From a virus, in IMG/VR virus record IMGVR_UViG_3300020435_000116, positions 59,979-123,978 of that record: a stretch of DNA of 64,000 nucleotides. One strand, given 5' to 3'. Of this stretch, positions 26,794 to 37,211 are shown in pieces; within the stretch, counting starts at the first letter, position 1; every line of letters begins with the position of its first letter. The translations under genes were made by a program, and so were the position numbers. The notes beneath the pieces were generated by a model that made no database searches, was not told the origin of the DNA, and saw only the letters and a program-made list of their open reading frames with translations.

Positions 26794-27661
26794 CTCGATG
26801 GAGTTTGTAGCGCAACTTATCGATGCGTCCTTGGGTGTGGTTAATCTGCTGTTCGATACTTGCATTTTCTTTACCGTCTCGACGTTGTTTAAGGTGGAGT
26901 AAGCGAAGCTCTAATGACTCAAGTTCTTCTTGTGCAAGTTTTGCATTTTGGACTTGATAGTTAGCAATCGCCATGCGAAGGTGATAGATCGGATTCCAAC
27001 GATAAGGGATCAAGTTAAACTTAAAGGGATCCATGCGGTTGATACCCACAGTCTGTTTGGTCACATCTACCGTTTCAGGGTTTAACAAGATATCTGGAAT
27101 CTTTTCAAAGGCTTCTACAGTATCTTGTTTCTTACCACCAATCGCGTTAATACCACGAATGAAACCATCCATGTACTGCTTGACGTATTCCATCTCGCGG
27201 TTACTTGACTTGCTGTAATCGTCAGACAATACTTCTGATGCTTCTTCAGTCATAACCAGCAGAAGACGACGTGCATAAGAAGAACAGAAGCGTGCAACCT
27301 GAACGTATTGAATTAGGCTAGCCTGCGTGTATGTCATGGCATCACGCATTAAGCTATCTTGTTCAATGTTCTTACGGATGAGTTCTTCAACAACTGACAG
27401 GTTAGCTACAGCGCGTGTAAGCGATGTATGCACTGTCTGGATAGCGTTGTCTTTGTAAAGCTCTAGATTGCGCTTAGCCTTACGTTCAAACTCCTCAGCA
27501 ATCTCACCTTTAAGTGGTGCTTTGCGAGTTAGGTCAGCTGCCGTCTTATAGACAGGCAGCGTGTGTAAGTTGATAGACTCACGGATTAGGTTAATATCAC
27601 CCAATAGCGTCTCTTTAGAAGTAGACGGTAACAGCGATGAGAAAAGGGCTGTCAGTTTCAT
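26774..27661 (-). CDS. Probable virion-associated helical protein
   Basis: A 295-residue predominantly helical, Lys/Arg/Glu-rich protein with coiled-coil-like ends (AKLAQEELESLELRLLHLKQ). It lies between two genes of the structural block. No enzymatic motif. Structural or assembly role inferred from position. Confidence 0.5.
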   Translation of the reverse strand: MKLTALFSSLLPSTSKETLLGDINLIRESINLHTLPVYKTAADLTRKAPLKGEIAEEFERKAKRNLELYKDNAIQTVHTSLTRAVANLSVVEELIRKNIEQDSLMRDAMTYTQASLIQYVQVARFCSSYARRLLLVMTEEASEVLSDDYSKSSNREMEYVKQYMDGFIRGINAIGGKKQDTVEAFEKIPDILLNPETVDVTKQTVGINRMDPFKFNLIPYRWNPIYHLRMAIANYQVQNAKLAQEELESLELRLLHLKQRRDGKENASIEQQINHTQGRIDKLRYKLHRDEEKAA

Positions 27662-27673
27662 AAATTCGTTTCC

Positions 27674-28723
27674 TTAATAACGAGGGGTGTTACCTGCTTG
27701 AAAAGCTTTAAGCAGTTCAACAACATCAGGACCAGTACGCTTGTTAGCAGTCTGCAAGTCACGATAGCTAAGCTCAGACTCATCTTCAATACCACGATGA
27801 TAGATTGTGACACGTTCCCACTCAGTATCAACAACAACCATCAACATGACGAATGCATTTTTAAACAATGCTTCACGATGTTTGAACTTGCTTAACTTAC
27901 CACCGATTTCTTTTTCGATATCAGCAGCCGTATCACTTGATACTACAACAATACCAGAGGCATCATTAAGTGACGCTTTCCCTGATAGGATACCGGATAG
28001 GCGGTTTTTATTACGACGCTGTTCAATACGTGCTAATGTGTCAGTTTTATCTTCCAACATAGCTTGCTTACGAGCATCGATGATGTCCTGGCACAAAATC
28101 AAATCTTGGATAAACTTAAGTTCACCTGCACGCCAGCGGTAGAAACGTTCTTTAGCGCTGTTATCCTTAACCCCGGCGGCTAAAATATGAACCAAACCTT
28201 GAGTGTTAATGTCTTTTACGTTAAGACGAACAGACATAGGGATGGTGACTTTCTGCTCACCTACACCTACACTCACCTCGAACAATTTACCTACTGCTAG
28301 GTTATTGACAGTGGTTAACTCATTAAGCCCACGATCTTCAACGCTTGGCAGTAAAGAAACTGCAACATTACCTACCGTTTTAGTTTCGTAGTTTGGCAAT
28401 GCGTATTTATACGCTTCAGTCCCAATTGCGTCAACCGGTGAGCGTTCTGTTGCTAGGCGATCTAGCGTGCGGACAACTTCAACGCCATTTACTTTAGTCA
28501 ATACCGCAACGGCTTGTAAATAGTAGCCAGTGAATATTGAAGTAAGCGTTTGAAGTACATCTGTCATAAACGGTTCATTGCGTAAACGCGATTCCATCAT
28601 CACAATGGGTTCAACACGTGTTGATCGCGTTACATCCGTTAGCGTTGAGCCTTTAGCAGATTCAATTATACCGGCTAGTTTGCTCACCACTGAAATAGTG
28701 GTATCGGCCGTGTCTTTAATCAT
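27674..28723 (-). CDS. Probable virion structural protein
   Basis: A 349-residue mixed alpha/beta protein with no recognised motif, divergently transcribed from the baseplate genes at 28757. The 33-base divergent gap must hold both ribosome binding sites. Function unknown. Confidence 0.5.
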   Translation of the reverse strand: MIKDTADTTISVVSKLAGIIESAKGSTLTDVTRSTRVEPIVMMESRLRNEPFMTDVLQTLTSIFTGYYLQAVAVLTKVNGVEVVRTLDRLATERSPVDAIGTEAYKYALPNYETKTVGNVAVSLLPSVEDRGLNELTTVNNLAVGKLFEVSVGVGEQKVTIPMSVRLNVKDINTQGLVHILAAGVKDNSAKERFYRWRAGELKFIQDLILCQDIIDARKQAMLEDKTDTLARIEQRRNKNRLSGILSGKASLNDASGIVVVSSDTAADIEKEIGGKLSKFKHREALFKNAFVMLMVVVDTEWERVTIYHRGIEDESELSYRDLQTANKRTGPDVVELLKAFQAGNTPRY

Positions 28724-28756
28724 GATAACAAGTCCTATAATGGGAGAGTAATTAGA

Positions 28757-29785
28757 ATGTCAAATCGTGAAACGATTAACCTTATCTCGAAAGGGAGTGG
28801 GCTTGGGAATTTGTCAGCAACAGCAACTAATGTCCATAAAGGCATTAACCACCGAGGCGTTGGGAACCCGGTTACCCAGAATACGGATAATCACGGCCTG
28901 ACGTTTTTCACACGGCCTAGATTAAATTTGTCATACGATAACTTAAGCGCCAGCCGTATACTTGCCCCTCTCCTCACTCAATCAGAGTTAACGCAACAGC
29001 GTTTGATACGAGTTTTATTAGATCCCGATGGTACTAAATCACCGCGTTCAGTGAAAGCACCTGGTTTAGTTGATGAACGTAGCGCATTCATCCCCATGCT
29101 AACTAATAATTTATTATCCATCAGTGGTTGGCCTGATGTGGATGTCGATACCTATACTTCACAAGAAGGTATAGCAAAAGAAAGCTGGTCGATGATTGAT
29201 GACATACCGCGTAATTATGGTACGTATTCATTGACTGCAAACTTTCGTAACATCATAGGTGACCCGATCTCTGCATTGTTTTACGCCTGGACACATTACG
29301 CTATGGCGGTAGGTCGAGGTGAGCTTGTACCTTATCCAGAGATGATCGTTGAAAATGAGATAGACTACATGACGCGTATCTATCGTTTAGTCTTGGATCC
29401 AACGAGAACCTATGTTCAAAAAATAGCGAACTGCGGGGCTGCATTTCCAACAGCGGTTCCCATGGGTGCTGCCTTTAACTATACAGCCGATAGTCCTTTG
29501 GCTAACGATAACGAACAAATCTCTATCCCGTTTCAATGCATAGGGGTTGAGTACAATGACCCTATAAGTATTCAAGAGTTTAACGCAACCGTTGTTTACT
29601 TTAATCCAGAAATGGCTGATGCAACCAGAGAGCAGCTGTTTACTAAATTGACCAAATCAGAATTGTCTTTATTTAACTATCAAGGTTATCCAAGGATAGC
29701 AGAAGACAACGAATTAGAATGGTGGGTAGCTAAAGACACCTACCAACTTACTATCGACGAACAAGTCGCTATAGCAGGAGTATAA
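28757..29785 (+). CDS. Virion structural protein upstream of baseplate wedge
   Basis: A 342-residue protein with a Gly/Asn-rich N-terminus (LISKGSGLGNLSATAT) and a compact C-terminal domain. It is three bases upstream of the gp6-like wedge gene and co-transcribed with it, so a baseplate or tail-tube-initiator role is likely. No diagnostic motif seen. Confidence 0.55.
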   Translation: MSNRETINLISKGSGLGNLSATATNVHKGINHRGVGNPVTQNTDNHGLTFFTRPRLNLSYDNLSASRILAPLLTQSELTQQRLIRVLLDPDGTKSPRSVKAPGLVDERSAFIPMLTNNLLSISGWPDVDVDTYTSQEGIAKESWSMIDDIPRNYGTYSLTANFRNIIGDPISALFYAWTHYAMAVGRGELVPYPEMIVENEIDYMTRIYRLVLDPTRTYVQKIANCGAAFPTAVPMGAAFNYTADSPLANDNEQISIPFQCIGVEYNDPISIQEFNATVVYFNPEMADATREQLFTKLTKSELSLFNYQGYPRIAEDNELEWWVAKDTYQLTIDEQVAIAGV

Positions 29786-29788
29786 TAC

Positions 29789-32680
29789 ATGTCGACGCTT
29801 AATAACGTAATGTCTAAACTGGGTCGTTTTCGTTTTGATCCAGGTAACATTCAGCGCACCACGCTAGATGCGCTTGAAGAGGCGTATGATGGCACTTACG
29901 ATCTAACTGACCCTACCAATCCGTTTATCTTTCTGTTAGAAGCCTCCGCCGTACAAGCCGCCTCTGCAGGTATTCAAAATGATATTGCTTTACGTAAGCT
30001 GTATCCTACTTTAGCTGAGACTGAAGAAGACCTTTATCGCCATATGGCTGATGAAGATTACATTGGACGTTTTGCTCTTCCCTCGACCGCTACCTTTAGC
30101 TTGTTATTTAGTAAGGAAGAGATTGTCTCTCAAGCAGTAGTAGATGGTAATACTGGTTTAAGGAAGATTACTATTCCGCGTAATACCGTGTTTGTTGTAT
30201 CTGAAACGTATTTTGGATTACACTATCCGATTGATATTCGTGTATTGGAAAACAACGCAGTACAGGTACTCTACGATACGTCGGAAGAAAACCCACTGCA
30301 GACATTGACCACTAACGTAGTTGACAGCGAGATTGTTAATATTAGCGGAGTAGATTACTTACGTATTGATGCTCAAGTGTTCCAATTCCGCCTGACACCG
30401 AAATACTTTGCTACTACCGTCTCTACTGGATTAAGTCAGCGTTATACGTTTAATGGTCAGTTTTATCATGCGCGTGTTTGGATGGGTGACGGTCAAGGTA
30501 ATTATACTGAGATCCACACAACGCATTCAGATCAAGTATTTGCCAGTGATACGGTCACTGCATTATTAACAGTAGCGGATCAGTCATTAACGGTGACAAT
30601 CCCTGAGATCTATTACACCAGCGCTTTGCTGCAATCTAATATCCGGGTTGATATCTATACTACGGAAGGTGAACTTAGCCTTATTCTGGACAACTTCCCA
30701 ACAAGCGAATATGCGGTAGAGTGGCGTGACATTGACAATATTGCTAACGCACCTTGGGTGGCACCGCTTAGCTCGCTGGCTAATATCTCTATCTTCTCAG
30801 AAGACACAACACGAAATGGTAGAGGCTCGCTAACCATTGATGAACTTAAACAGCGTGTCATTTATAATGACAATCGTCAAGACGTTCCTATTACTGATAC
30901 TGCGCTAACCACAACGTTAAGTGATTTGGGGTATAAAGTCGTTAAGCGTCTAGATAATGTTACAGATAGAATCTACCAGGCCACTCGTCTACTTCCGTCA
31001 CCGAATCTGTCATCGCTTACTTCACCTATTGGTGCATTGACGCGGACCATGCAGGTTAACATGCAGGCGTTGGCTGAGTTGGATACCTGTTATGATAATA
31101 TCAACAGACTAACCATTGGACCTGATACGCTATATCGCTTAGACGATGGGTTGTTACGCTATCTGCCCTCAGACGAGCAGGCAATCTACGAGTCATTAGC
31201 ATCAGACTCATTGATATCAGCCATGAACAACAATACGTTCTTGTACACGCCGTTTCACTATGTGTTAGACACCACTGAGAATGCGTTTGATTGCAGGCCG
31301 TATTACTTAGATAACCCATCTATTGTTACTCGTCGTTTCTACGAAGATAACAACCTTATTACACAACAAGCGTCAACCTACGCGTTGTCTTTTGAACGTG
31401 TTAAGGAAGGGTATCGTTTATTGGTAACCGTAGATGTACGTGATCTAGGTGATGATATTGACATTAGTCAACTTGTCTTACAGTTAGGCTTTAACCCACC
31501 GGGCGATGTCAACTTAAGTGTACAACATGGTCGCTATGAGGGGCTGGTAGACGATCGTCCTGTGTATTCTTTTATGCTAACCACTAACTTTGATGTAACC
31601 GTTGAAGATAGAATAGCCATGACTGGATTTAAACAGTACGAAGAAGATCTACAGGTTTACTACATTGATCTGGTAAGTGAGTTACGACTAACCTACATTC
31701 TGACAGGTACGACACCTACCGCTCAAGAAGTGAATGCATTCTCAGGTCAAATTAACGTAAATATGCTTGATGGTAATTACGTTGGCTTATTGCAAGAAGG
31801 TATTACTTTTAAGTTTGGTACAGCCATGTCATTGCTGCGCTCAGACTCACGTTCTATTGTCTCATCATTACGCTATGAGACGTATGAAGAGCCAGTCTAT
31901 GCAAAATACGACCAAGATGTCTACGAGGTAGATGAGTATGGGGCTAGAACCTATACCGTGGATGATGAAGGCAATGTGAAGTTTAATCTACTGCACAACA
32001 AAGGTGAGTTGGTATTAAAAGATGGTAGTCCGATCATCCGCCATCGGGCAGGTGAGACTAAGTTAGATAATAACGGCAACCCCATCATTGATAATGAACG
32101 TGCTATTAATAACGTCATTACGCTAGTATGCTTTGACGCTAAGTATCGCTTTGCAACAGCTAGCGATGTAGTAACTTATCGCGACAGCATTCCTGATACT
32201 ATTATTAAGTATTTGGAAGAAGACATCGCTAGTTTAGATGATTTGCTGCTTGAACGTACAGATATTAGCTTTGCACCACGTCAGACGCTAGGTGATTTAA
32301 CTATCACAGTGAGTGATGGGATAAAACAGACTATTCCAGCCGCTCAGAGCTTTGTGGTGACGTACTACATGACAGCAGATGGCAGTGGGAACAGTGATCT
32401 AAGAAATGCCATCGAGCGCCAGACACGTACGCTGATAGCTGAAGCTTTAGACAATGACACGGTAACTACCTTAGGTATTGAACGTGCACTTCTAACTGCA
32501 GGCGGTTCTGAGGTTGTATCAGTCGCCATCGATGGTTTAGGTCCTGATAATAACATCGATGCGTATACAGTGTTAGATGCTAACGGTATCAGCACTATTG
32601 CAAATCGTTTGTCATTATCAACGGATGGTACGCTGACGGTGGTGGATGACATCACTATCAACTTTATCTTACATCAATAA
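29789..32680 (+). CDS. Baseplate wedge protein, T4 gp6/gpJ-like
   Basis: A 963-residue protein whose N-terminus (NPFIFLLEASAVQAASAG, then LYPTLAETEEDLYRHMADED) resembles the helical start of T4 gp6-type baseplate wedge proteins, followed by a long beta-rich region and a C-terminal gpJ-like domain with ITVSDG and AIERQTRTLIAEAL. These proteins form the ring that couples baseplate change to sheath contraction. It ends two bases before the bidirectional terminator at 32682. Identification is by family resemblance from sequence patterns. Confidence 0.65.
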   Translation: MSTLNNVMSKLGRFRFDPGNIQRTTLDALEEAYDGTYDLTDPTNPFIFLLEASAVQAASAGIQNDIALRKLYPTLAETEEDLYRHMADEDYIGRFALPSTATFSLLFSKEEIVSQAVVDGNTGLRKITIPRNTVFVVSETYFGLHYPIDIRVLENNAVQVLYDTSEENPLQTLTTNVVDSEIVNISGVDYLRIDAQVFQFRLTPKYFATTVSTGLSQRYTFNGQFYHARVWMGDGQGNYTEIHTTHSDQVFASDTVTALLTVADQSLTVTIPEIYYTSALLQSNIRVDIYTTEGELSLILDNFPTSEYAVEWRDIDNIANAPWVAPLSSLANISIFSEDTTRNGRGSLTIDELKQRVIYNDNRQDVPITDTALTTTLSDLGYKVVKRLDNVTDRIYQATRLLPSPNLSSLTSPIGALTRTMQVNMQALAELDTCYDNINRLTIGPDTLYRLDDGLLRYLPSDEQAIYESLASDSLISAMNNNTFLYTPFHYVLDTTENAFDCRPYYLDNPSIVTRRFYEDNNLITQQASTYALSFERVKEGYRLLVTVDVRDLGDDIDISQLVLQLGFNPPGDVNLSVQHGRYEGLVDDRPVYSFMLTTNFDVTVEDRIAMTGFKQYEEDLQVYYIDLVSELRLTYILTGTTPTAQEVNAFSGQINVNMLDGNYVGLLQEGITFKFGTAMSLLRSDSRSIVSSLRYETYEEPVYAKYDQDVYEVDEYGARTYTVDDEGNVKFNLLHNKGELVLKDGSPIIRHRAGETKLDNNGNPIIDNERAINNVITLVCFDAKYRFATASDVVTYRDSIPDTIIKYLEEDIASLDDLLLERTDISFAPRQTLGDLTITVSDGIKQTIPAAQSFVVTYYMTADGSGNSDLRNAIERQTRTLIAEALDNDTVTTLGIERALLTAGGSEVVSVAIDGLGPDNNIDAYTVLDANGISTIANRLSLSTDGTLTVVDDITINFILHQ

Positions 32681-32681
32681 T

Positions 32682-32729
32682 ACGGCATAAGCTAACCACC
32701 TAGCCGTGAGGCCGGGTGGTTAGGCTTTT
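32682..32729. terminator. Bidirectional terminator, copy 2 of a 48-base repeat
   Basis: Identical over 48 bases, in inverted orientation, to 4817-4864, and again placed exactly between two convergent genes. The stem pairs CTAACCACC with GGTGGTTAG. Rightward a TTTTATGC tail follows; leftward the tail is TTATGCCGT. Confidence 0.85.
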
Positions 32730-32736
32730 ATGCTGT

Positions 32737-34008
32737 CTAAGTGGCCATTTTGTAAAGTTCTTTTACAGTGAGTAGTTCACCGTAGAGTTTACTTTCAAAC
32801 TGTTGCTGAGCATGTGTAAAGCGTGTTAACGCATTAACCACAACAGCGCATGTAGTAACGATCTGGGTATTGAAACGACTGCGGTTTCTGAAATACTCTA
32901 GATAGATATTCACTGACTGTTGTACTTTCTCTCTGACCTCAGGTGACCATCCACGCTCAACTAATGTAAAGGTGGATTTATGGATACCATTGATACCTTT
33001 GTCTAGCTTCTTGATTTGTTTTTCAAAATCACCAAACGCAGAAAGTTGCTCAAGGTCGTAGCGACTACGCACCATGCGTTTAAAAATAGGGTCAGTTGCC
33101 GCTTCACCCTCGTAACGCATTTTATCTTCTTGATTTAACAAGGTGATAACCGGACCCAAACCATGACCCATTAGATTAGGTAAGTCTTTATGTAGATCTT
33201 TATCTTGATCTACCAAAGCTGCTAATGGTTTAATATCATGGAAATGTTCACGCTCTTCTTCATTACGTAGCCAGCTTACTAACTCTTGCAAAGTCGCATC
33301 AGTTGGATCGTCATTAAAGTTATTAACAACTTCTACAAACTGCTCGTAACGCGCATTAGTGCTCTTAGCATCTTGTAAGGCGGCAATGATGTTTTGTTGA
33401 ATGATACCTGGTGTCAAGTTTTGCTCAAACACACGAACTACTAGAGGAGACAATGCTTCTTTAATAATGTCGTAATGTAAAGTGAGCTTGTATTCACCAT
33501 CGTCAAATTCAACACGGTCGTTTAACTGGTAGCTACCGTCTTCCGGCTTATAGCCTTCAATGGCTTCACCGTCTAACTCCGCACCCATCTCATTGCTTTT
33601 GGCTTGTAACTCATCAGCACGCTTTTGACCTTTGACTACCCTGGCTACTTTATCAAATAGTTTAGAGATAGCCTCAAGAACGGCGTTATAAAGTTTAACA
33701 ATAAATTCAATGACAGCCTTCGCTGCTTTGTTCACCGCCTTTAAAGCAGCCTGTACGGCGCTCTCAAGCGCAACTGCTAAGTTGGTAGGTGATGGGTCCT
33801 GTGTAAAGCTTTCACGTGGGTAACGTTCAGGGAGGGCCTCTGGATCGATAGACTCAATCATGATGGCTATCTCTTGAGACGCTCCTTCCTTGTTTAGTCT
33901 GTTTGTTATTTCTTTTAACAAACAAATACCTTCCACCGCTTGTTGTGTAAGACTCGTAACAACACGTTCGTCATCTATTAGCGCATGATCGTCTAAAGGT
34001 ACTAACAT
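32737..34008 (-). CDS. Internal head-type protein, paralog C (divergent)
   Basis: A 423-residue helical protein. After VALE (Glu82) it has SAVQAALKAVNKAAKAVIEFIVKL, which aligns with the shared helical block of the paralogs, although it is the most divergent copy. ALE fits the (S/A/G)-x-E protease rule. It is the last gene of a four-gene leftward unit with the metalloprotease and paralog D. Confidence 0.55.
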   Translation of the reverse strand: MLVPLDDHALIDDERVVTSLTQQAVEGICLLKEITNRLNKEGASQEIAIMIESIDPEALPERYPRESFTQDPSPTNLAVALESAVQAALKAVNKAAKAVIEFIVKLYNAVLEAISKLFDKVARVVKGQKRADELQAKSNEMGAELDGEAIEGYKPEDGSYQLNDRVEFDDGEYKLTLHYDIIKEALSPLVVRVFEQNLTPGIIQQNIIAALQDAKSTNARYEQFVEVVNNFNDDPTDATLQELVSWLRNEEEREHFHDIKPLAALVDQDKDLHKDLPNLMGHGLGPVITLLNQEDKMRYEGEAATDPIFKRMVRSRYDLEQLSAFGDFEKQIKKLDKGINGIHKSTFTLVERGWSPEVREKVQQSVNIYLEYFRNRSRFNTQIVTTCAVVVNALTRFTHAQQQFESKLYGELLTVKELYKMAT

Positions 34009-34011
34009 AGT

Positions 34012-34452
34012 TTACTCCGCTTGGGTGAAGTTTGCCAGCGTTGAACCAAGACGTACGGCGAAGGTATTCCACTTCTCTTTGTATTCAACGTCGCTGAACG
34101 TTTTGCTACTATGCATTGACATCAACGTTTCAAGTGATAAAGAACGAGGATGGAACACTAGGTTATAGCGCGTTGTCCAGATTTTAAATGCCAGATCACT
34201 TGCCGCCGCCACATCGATAACAAACTGTTCATTAAGCGATGATAGGAATTCATCCACTTCATGTTTGTAGGTTTCAAGGAAGTACGTACGTGTGTTATGT
34301 ACTTCACTAGTAGGCAGTTCACACTCGTAGCCTACATATCGAGCAATACCTAGCGTCATTACCGCCTTACGCTCTTGTGGTGCAATTGAACAACCGTTGA
34401 ATAGTTGCGTAAATTCACCAATTAGCATGGCGGACTTCTTTAATTGTTTCAT
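34012..34452 (-). CDS. Hypothetical protein in head-protein cluster
   Basis: A 146-residue helical protein three bases upstream of paralog C and ten bases after the metalloprotease gene. No motif recognised. Its packing in this operon suggests a head-assembly role. Confidence 0.5.
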   Translation of the reverse strand: MKQLKKSAMLIGEFTQLFNGCSIAPQERKAVMTLGIARYVGYECELPTSEVHNTRTYFLETYKHEVDEFLSSLNEQFVIDVAAASDLAFKIWTTRYNLVFHPRSLSLETLMSMHSSKTFSDVEYKEKWNTFAVRLGSTLANFTQAE

Positions 34453-34462
34453 GTTGGGGTCC

Positions 34463-35764
34463 TTAGACGTTTACTTGTTTAAGCTCGACGGCTTTAATGA
34501 ATAGATCGTTAGCCAGCATCGCTTCTAGATCCTGCTGGAACAGTTTAGAACGGCTAGCCGCTTTCTTACTAGGGATAAGGTGGTTCATGATGAACATTGC
34601 AAAAGATGGATGCTCGTTTACCTGCTCGATGGCTTGGTCGATCTGGGCGATGTCTGCCGTGATAGACTTAGCGATAGTATCATCTTTAACTTTCTTAAGA
34701 CCATCTACTAGCTGATGGCGTATGCGCTTATAGCGCTGTGGCAATTCATCATATTCCTGTACGCCAGTTAAAGCAACTAACGTTCTAACGGCTAGGAATA
34801 ATGTTAGGATGGGCAGGCCAACAATAGGTAAGACCATAGCAGTGACTAGCATGGTAGAATACACGCCTATTTTGACAAACACCTGGGTGCGGGTTGCTAG
34901 AAAGCTAGGGTTACCGCTAACACGTGAAACTTTGTCAAGACCTGTAACCAACGCTAATGCAAGACCATGTCGAGCGGCGTATTGATCAGCAAGTGATTCA
35001 GCACCAGTGGTATCGTATTCACTATAACTGATTTCTTGACGTGTGCTTTTATCTATGCGATCAACCAGCGTAATGGCTACTGCTTTTCGATCATTCAAAT
35101 CAGCTAACTCGTCCAGGTTGCCTAAATCTAACCCGGCAATTGATTCAACGTCTTTATATAGCTGAATGCGTTGTTTTCTATCGCTGCTGGTATCCAATTG
35201 TTCAAGTGTACCACGAATGATGTAGTTAGTTGACGTTGTCTTTGCTATCATCTCGTAGTAAGTGAAGACATGACCTATCTCGTGAAATACATAAGCGGCA
35301 AGTTCTTCATCGTTAAGCGCGACCAAAGGGTGTTTAAATAACTCTAACCCTAAGTGAAGGGTTTGGGTGGTTTCTGAGAATACACCTGAAACATGACCTC
35401 GATTAAGATCAACTTCACCCATAGGGGCTTTATTAGATGCTTTAATAAGTTCTAAGCCTTTCTTATTCATCCATGGTCCACGACGCCATTCATTTACAAT
35501 CGGGTTGTTAGCGCTTAAGTCAGGCAGGTTAATAAATGCATTTAAACCTTCAACAAACTTAACACCTATGTTTAAGCCTTCGTTACCCTTACCGGTGTGG
35601 GTTTTGATGATCTTAGTTAACTGGGTATCAACGTCACCTACCTTAGGTAAAGTACCTGCACGTAGGGTGTTAATGTGTTTAATAACAGCAGCCTTAAAGA
35701 CGCCGTTAAACTGATGGTCGATTGCCTCGTTTGAGACATTAAAAAACTGGGATAAGCGATTCAT
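34463..35764 (-). CDS. Zinc metalloprotease with membrane hairpin
   Basis: A 433-residue protein with the gluzincin motif HEIGH (residues 161-165) in AAYVFHEIGHVFTYYE and a likely third ligand Glu256 in GAESLADQYAARHG, the ExxxD pattern seen in M48-type peptidases. A long hydrophobic stretch follows at about 299-333 (VYSTMLVTAMVLPIVGLPIL onward), enough for one or two membrane passes. Such enzymes cleave proteins at membranes. It lies between genes for internal head-type proteins, so it may be packaged or act late on the envelope. Substrate unknown. Confidence 0.72.
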   Translation of the reverse strand: MNRLSQFFNVSNEAIDHQFNGVFKAAVIKHINTLRAGTLPKVGDVDTQLTKIIKTHTGKGNEGLNIGVKFVEGLNAFINLPDLSANNPIVNEWRRGPWMNKKGLELIKASNKAPMGEVDLNRGHVSGVFSETTQTLHLGLELFKHPLVALNDEELAAYVFHEIGHVFTYYEMIAKTTSTNYIIRGTLEQLDTSSDRKQRIQLYKDVESIAGLDLGNLDELADLNDRKAVAITLVDRIDKSTRQEISYSEYDTTGAESLADQYAARHGLALALVTGLDKVSRVSGNPSFLATRTQVFVKIGVYSTMLVTAMVLPIVGLPILTLFLAVRTLVALTGVQEYDELPQRYKRIRHQLVDGLKKVKDDTIAKSITADIAQIDQAIEQVNEHPSFAMFIMNHLIPSKKAASRSKLFQQDLEAMLANDLFIKAVELKQVNV

Positions 35765-35765
35765 G

Positions 35766-37145
35766 TTATTTACTCTCTAATAGCGTGCTTTCGTCAAGAT
35801 CATCTTCATAGCGAGTTGAAGATAGCTCAACATATTTAATTATGCTTCGACAAGTTTTAACGGTATAACGGACAACGTCTAGAGTAACAGCGCCGCTAAG
35901 GCCATATACTTCTCGACTTATACCAGATATATGTCTAAATACATCTTGCGCGGTAATGGCATTATCTTCATCGTCAATTTTATCGTAAATGTCTTTTGAC
36001 AATTTATCGACAGCGTCAAACATTTTCTCTGACGATTTCAAAGAACGTTTAGTGTAATAGTCGTTGAAATAAATGACATCGTCTAATTTTGAAGACACAA
36101 AGTTACAAAGGTCGGTCATCTCAGCAATAGTCAATACAGGGAGCTTGTTTTCTTTAAACTTAATCCCGGGATTTATCAAAGATAAACTACCTAAACGCCC
36201 TAAGAAATTTAACGCACCGCTATCAACTTTTATTTTCTCATGCTTGCCCATAAAGCGACTTGACAGGACATAAAACGCCTTATTACCCGGCAATGTCTCA
36301 GTCGAATGAATCTGACGTGCGCTATCAGCGAACTCAAATAAATCTGAAACAATGGGGGTGGTTGGAAACAAGTTATTCATAATTCTATCTTTGATAGGTA
36401 AGTCTTTCTTCGATAAAACAATCCCACCTAAAACCTGACTGACCTTTTTCTTGACCCTATAGGAGTCAGTAGAGACAGAGTCTTCTTTGATATTAGTGAC
36501 GTCTACACCAGCCATCCCCTCTACCATTGCAGTAATAGCCTCTACATTTGCTACCATTTGCTTACTGAACAGTGGGGTAACTAGCGATAATCGGTCTTTA
36601 ATCAATACTGGGCTAATCTCTCCATCAATATCTAACGCGCCCGAAACTAAAGGTGCGGTGATATCTTTTTTGTCTTTTGGTATCTTGGCAAGGGTAGTGA
36701 TCTTACCGCTAAGCATATCGACGTGTTGTTTAAACTTTTCTGTTCCATCAAAAAGTACCTTTAGCCAGATCTTGACCTGTCTGACACCCTTGCGTATAGC
36801 TCCGATTATAGCCCGCCATACTCGACGTATGGTTTCTTTTATATCCTCTACTACACCCTTGGCCTCCAGACCAACCTCGCCTACTACGGCGTTTACACCT
36901 GCCAACACTACATCGTCAATCTCATTTACAGGGAGAGACTCGTTAATGGATTCAAGACCTGCAGCGATATCTACTAGCCTCTCAATATCAAACTGGCTAT
37001 CTTCCACACCCATATATGCAACTTCTGCATTGGTGAATGCTGCCTCTGATAGTAGCGACAATACCTCGCCCTTAGATGGGGACTCAACGGCAACGTTAGA
37101 TTGCTCGTTTAATAAATTATCTAATAATACTTTTCTCACGGTCAA
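35766..37145 (-). CDS. Internal head-type protein, paralog D
   Basis: A 459-residue helical protein related to paralogs A and B: LVDIAAGLESI near residue 58, then after VVE (Glu100) DIKETIRRVWRAIIGAIRKG. Candidate protease sites are GLE (Glu94) and VVE (Glu100), of which GLE fits the (S/A/G)-x-E rule best. The stop lies two bases from the metalloprotease start, so all four genes form one unit. It is divergent from the DNA polymerase gene. Confidence 0.63.
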   Translation of the reverse strand: MTVRKVLLDNLLNEQSNVAVESPSKGEVLSLLSEAAFTNAEVAYMGVEDSQFDIERLVDIAAGLESINESLPVNEIDDVVLAGVNAVVGEVGLEAKGVVEDIKETIRRVWRAIIGAIRKGVRQVKIWLKVLFDGTEKFKQHVDMLSGKITTLAKIPKDKKDITAPLVSGALDIDGEISPVLIKDRLSLVTPLFSKQMVANVEAITAMVEGMAGVDVTNIKEDSVSTDSYRVKKKVSQVLGGIVLSKKDLPIKDRIMNNLFPTTPIVSDLFEFADSARQIHSTETLPGNKAFYVLSSRFMGKHEKIKVDSGALNFLGRLGSLSLINPGIKFKENKLPVLTIAEMTDLCNFVSSKLDDVIYFNDYYTKRSLKSSEKMFDAVDKLSKDIYDKIDDEDNAITAQDVFRHISGISREVYGLSGAVTLDVVRYTVKTCRSIIKYVELSSTRYEDDLDESTLLESK

Positions 37146-37211
37146 TCCTATATTTTATTAATAACACGTCATAGAAATAGTATAGCCGTGTTAATTAAGG
37201 AGCCTTCACCC

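Noticed and set aside
36487-37161. A 224-codon rightward frame antisense to paralog D
   Set aside because: Ser/Thr/Ile-rich antisense shadow of a Lys/Glu/Asp-rich gene; it runs out into the divergent promoter region.
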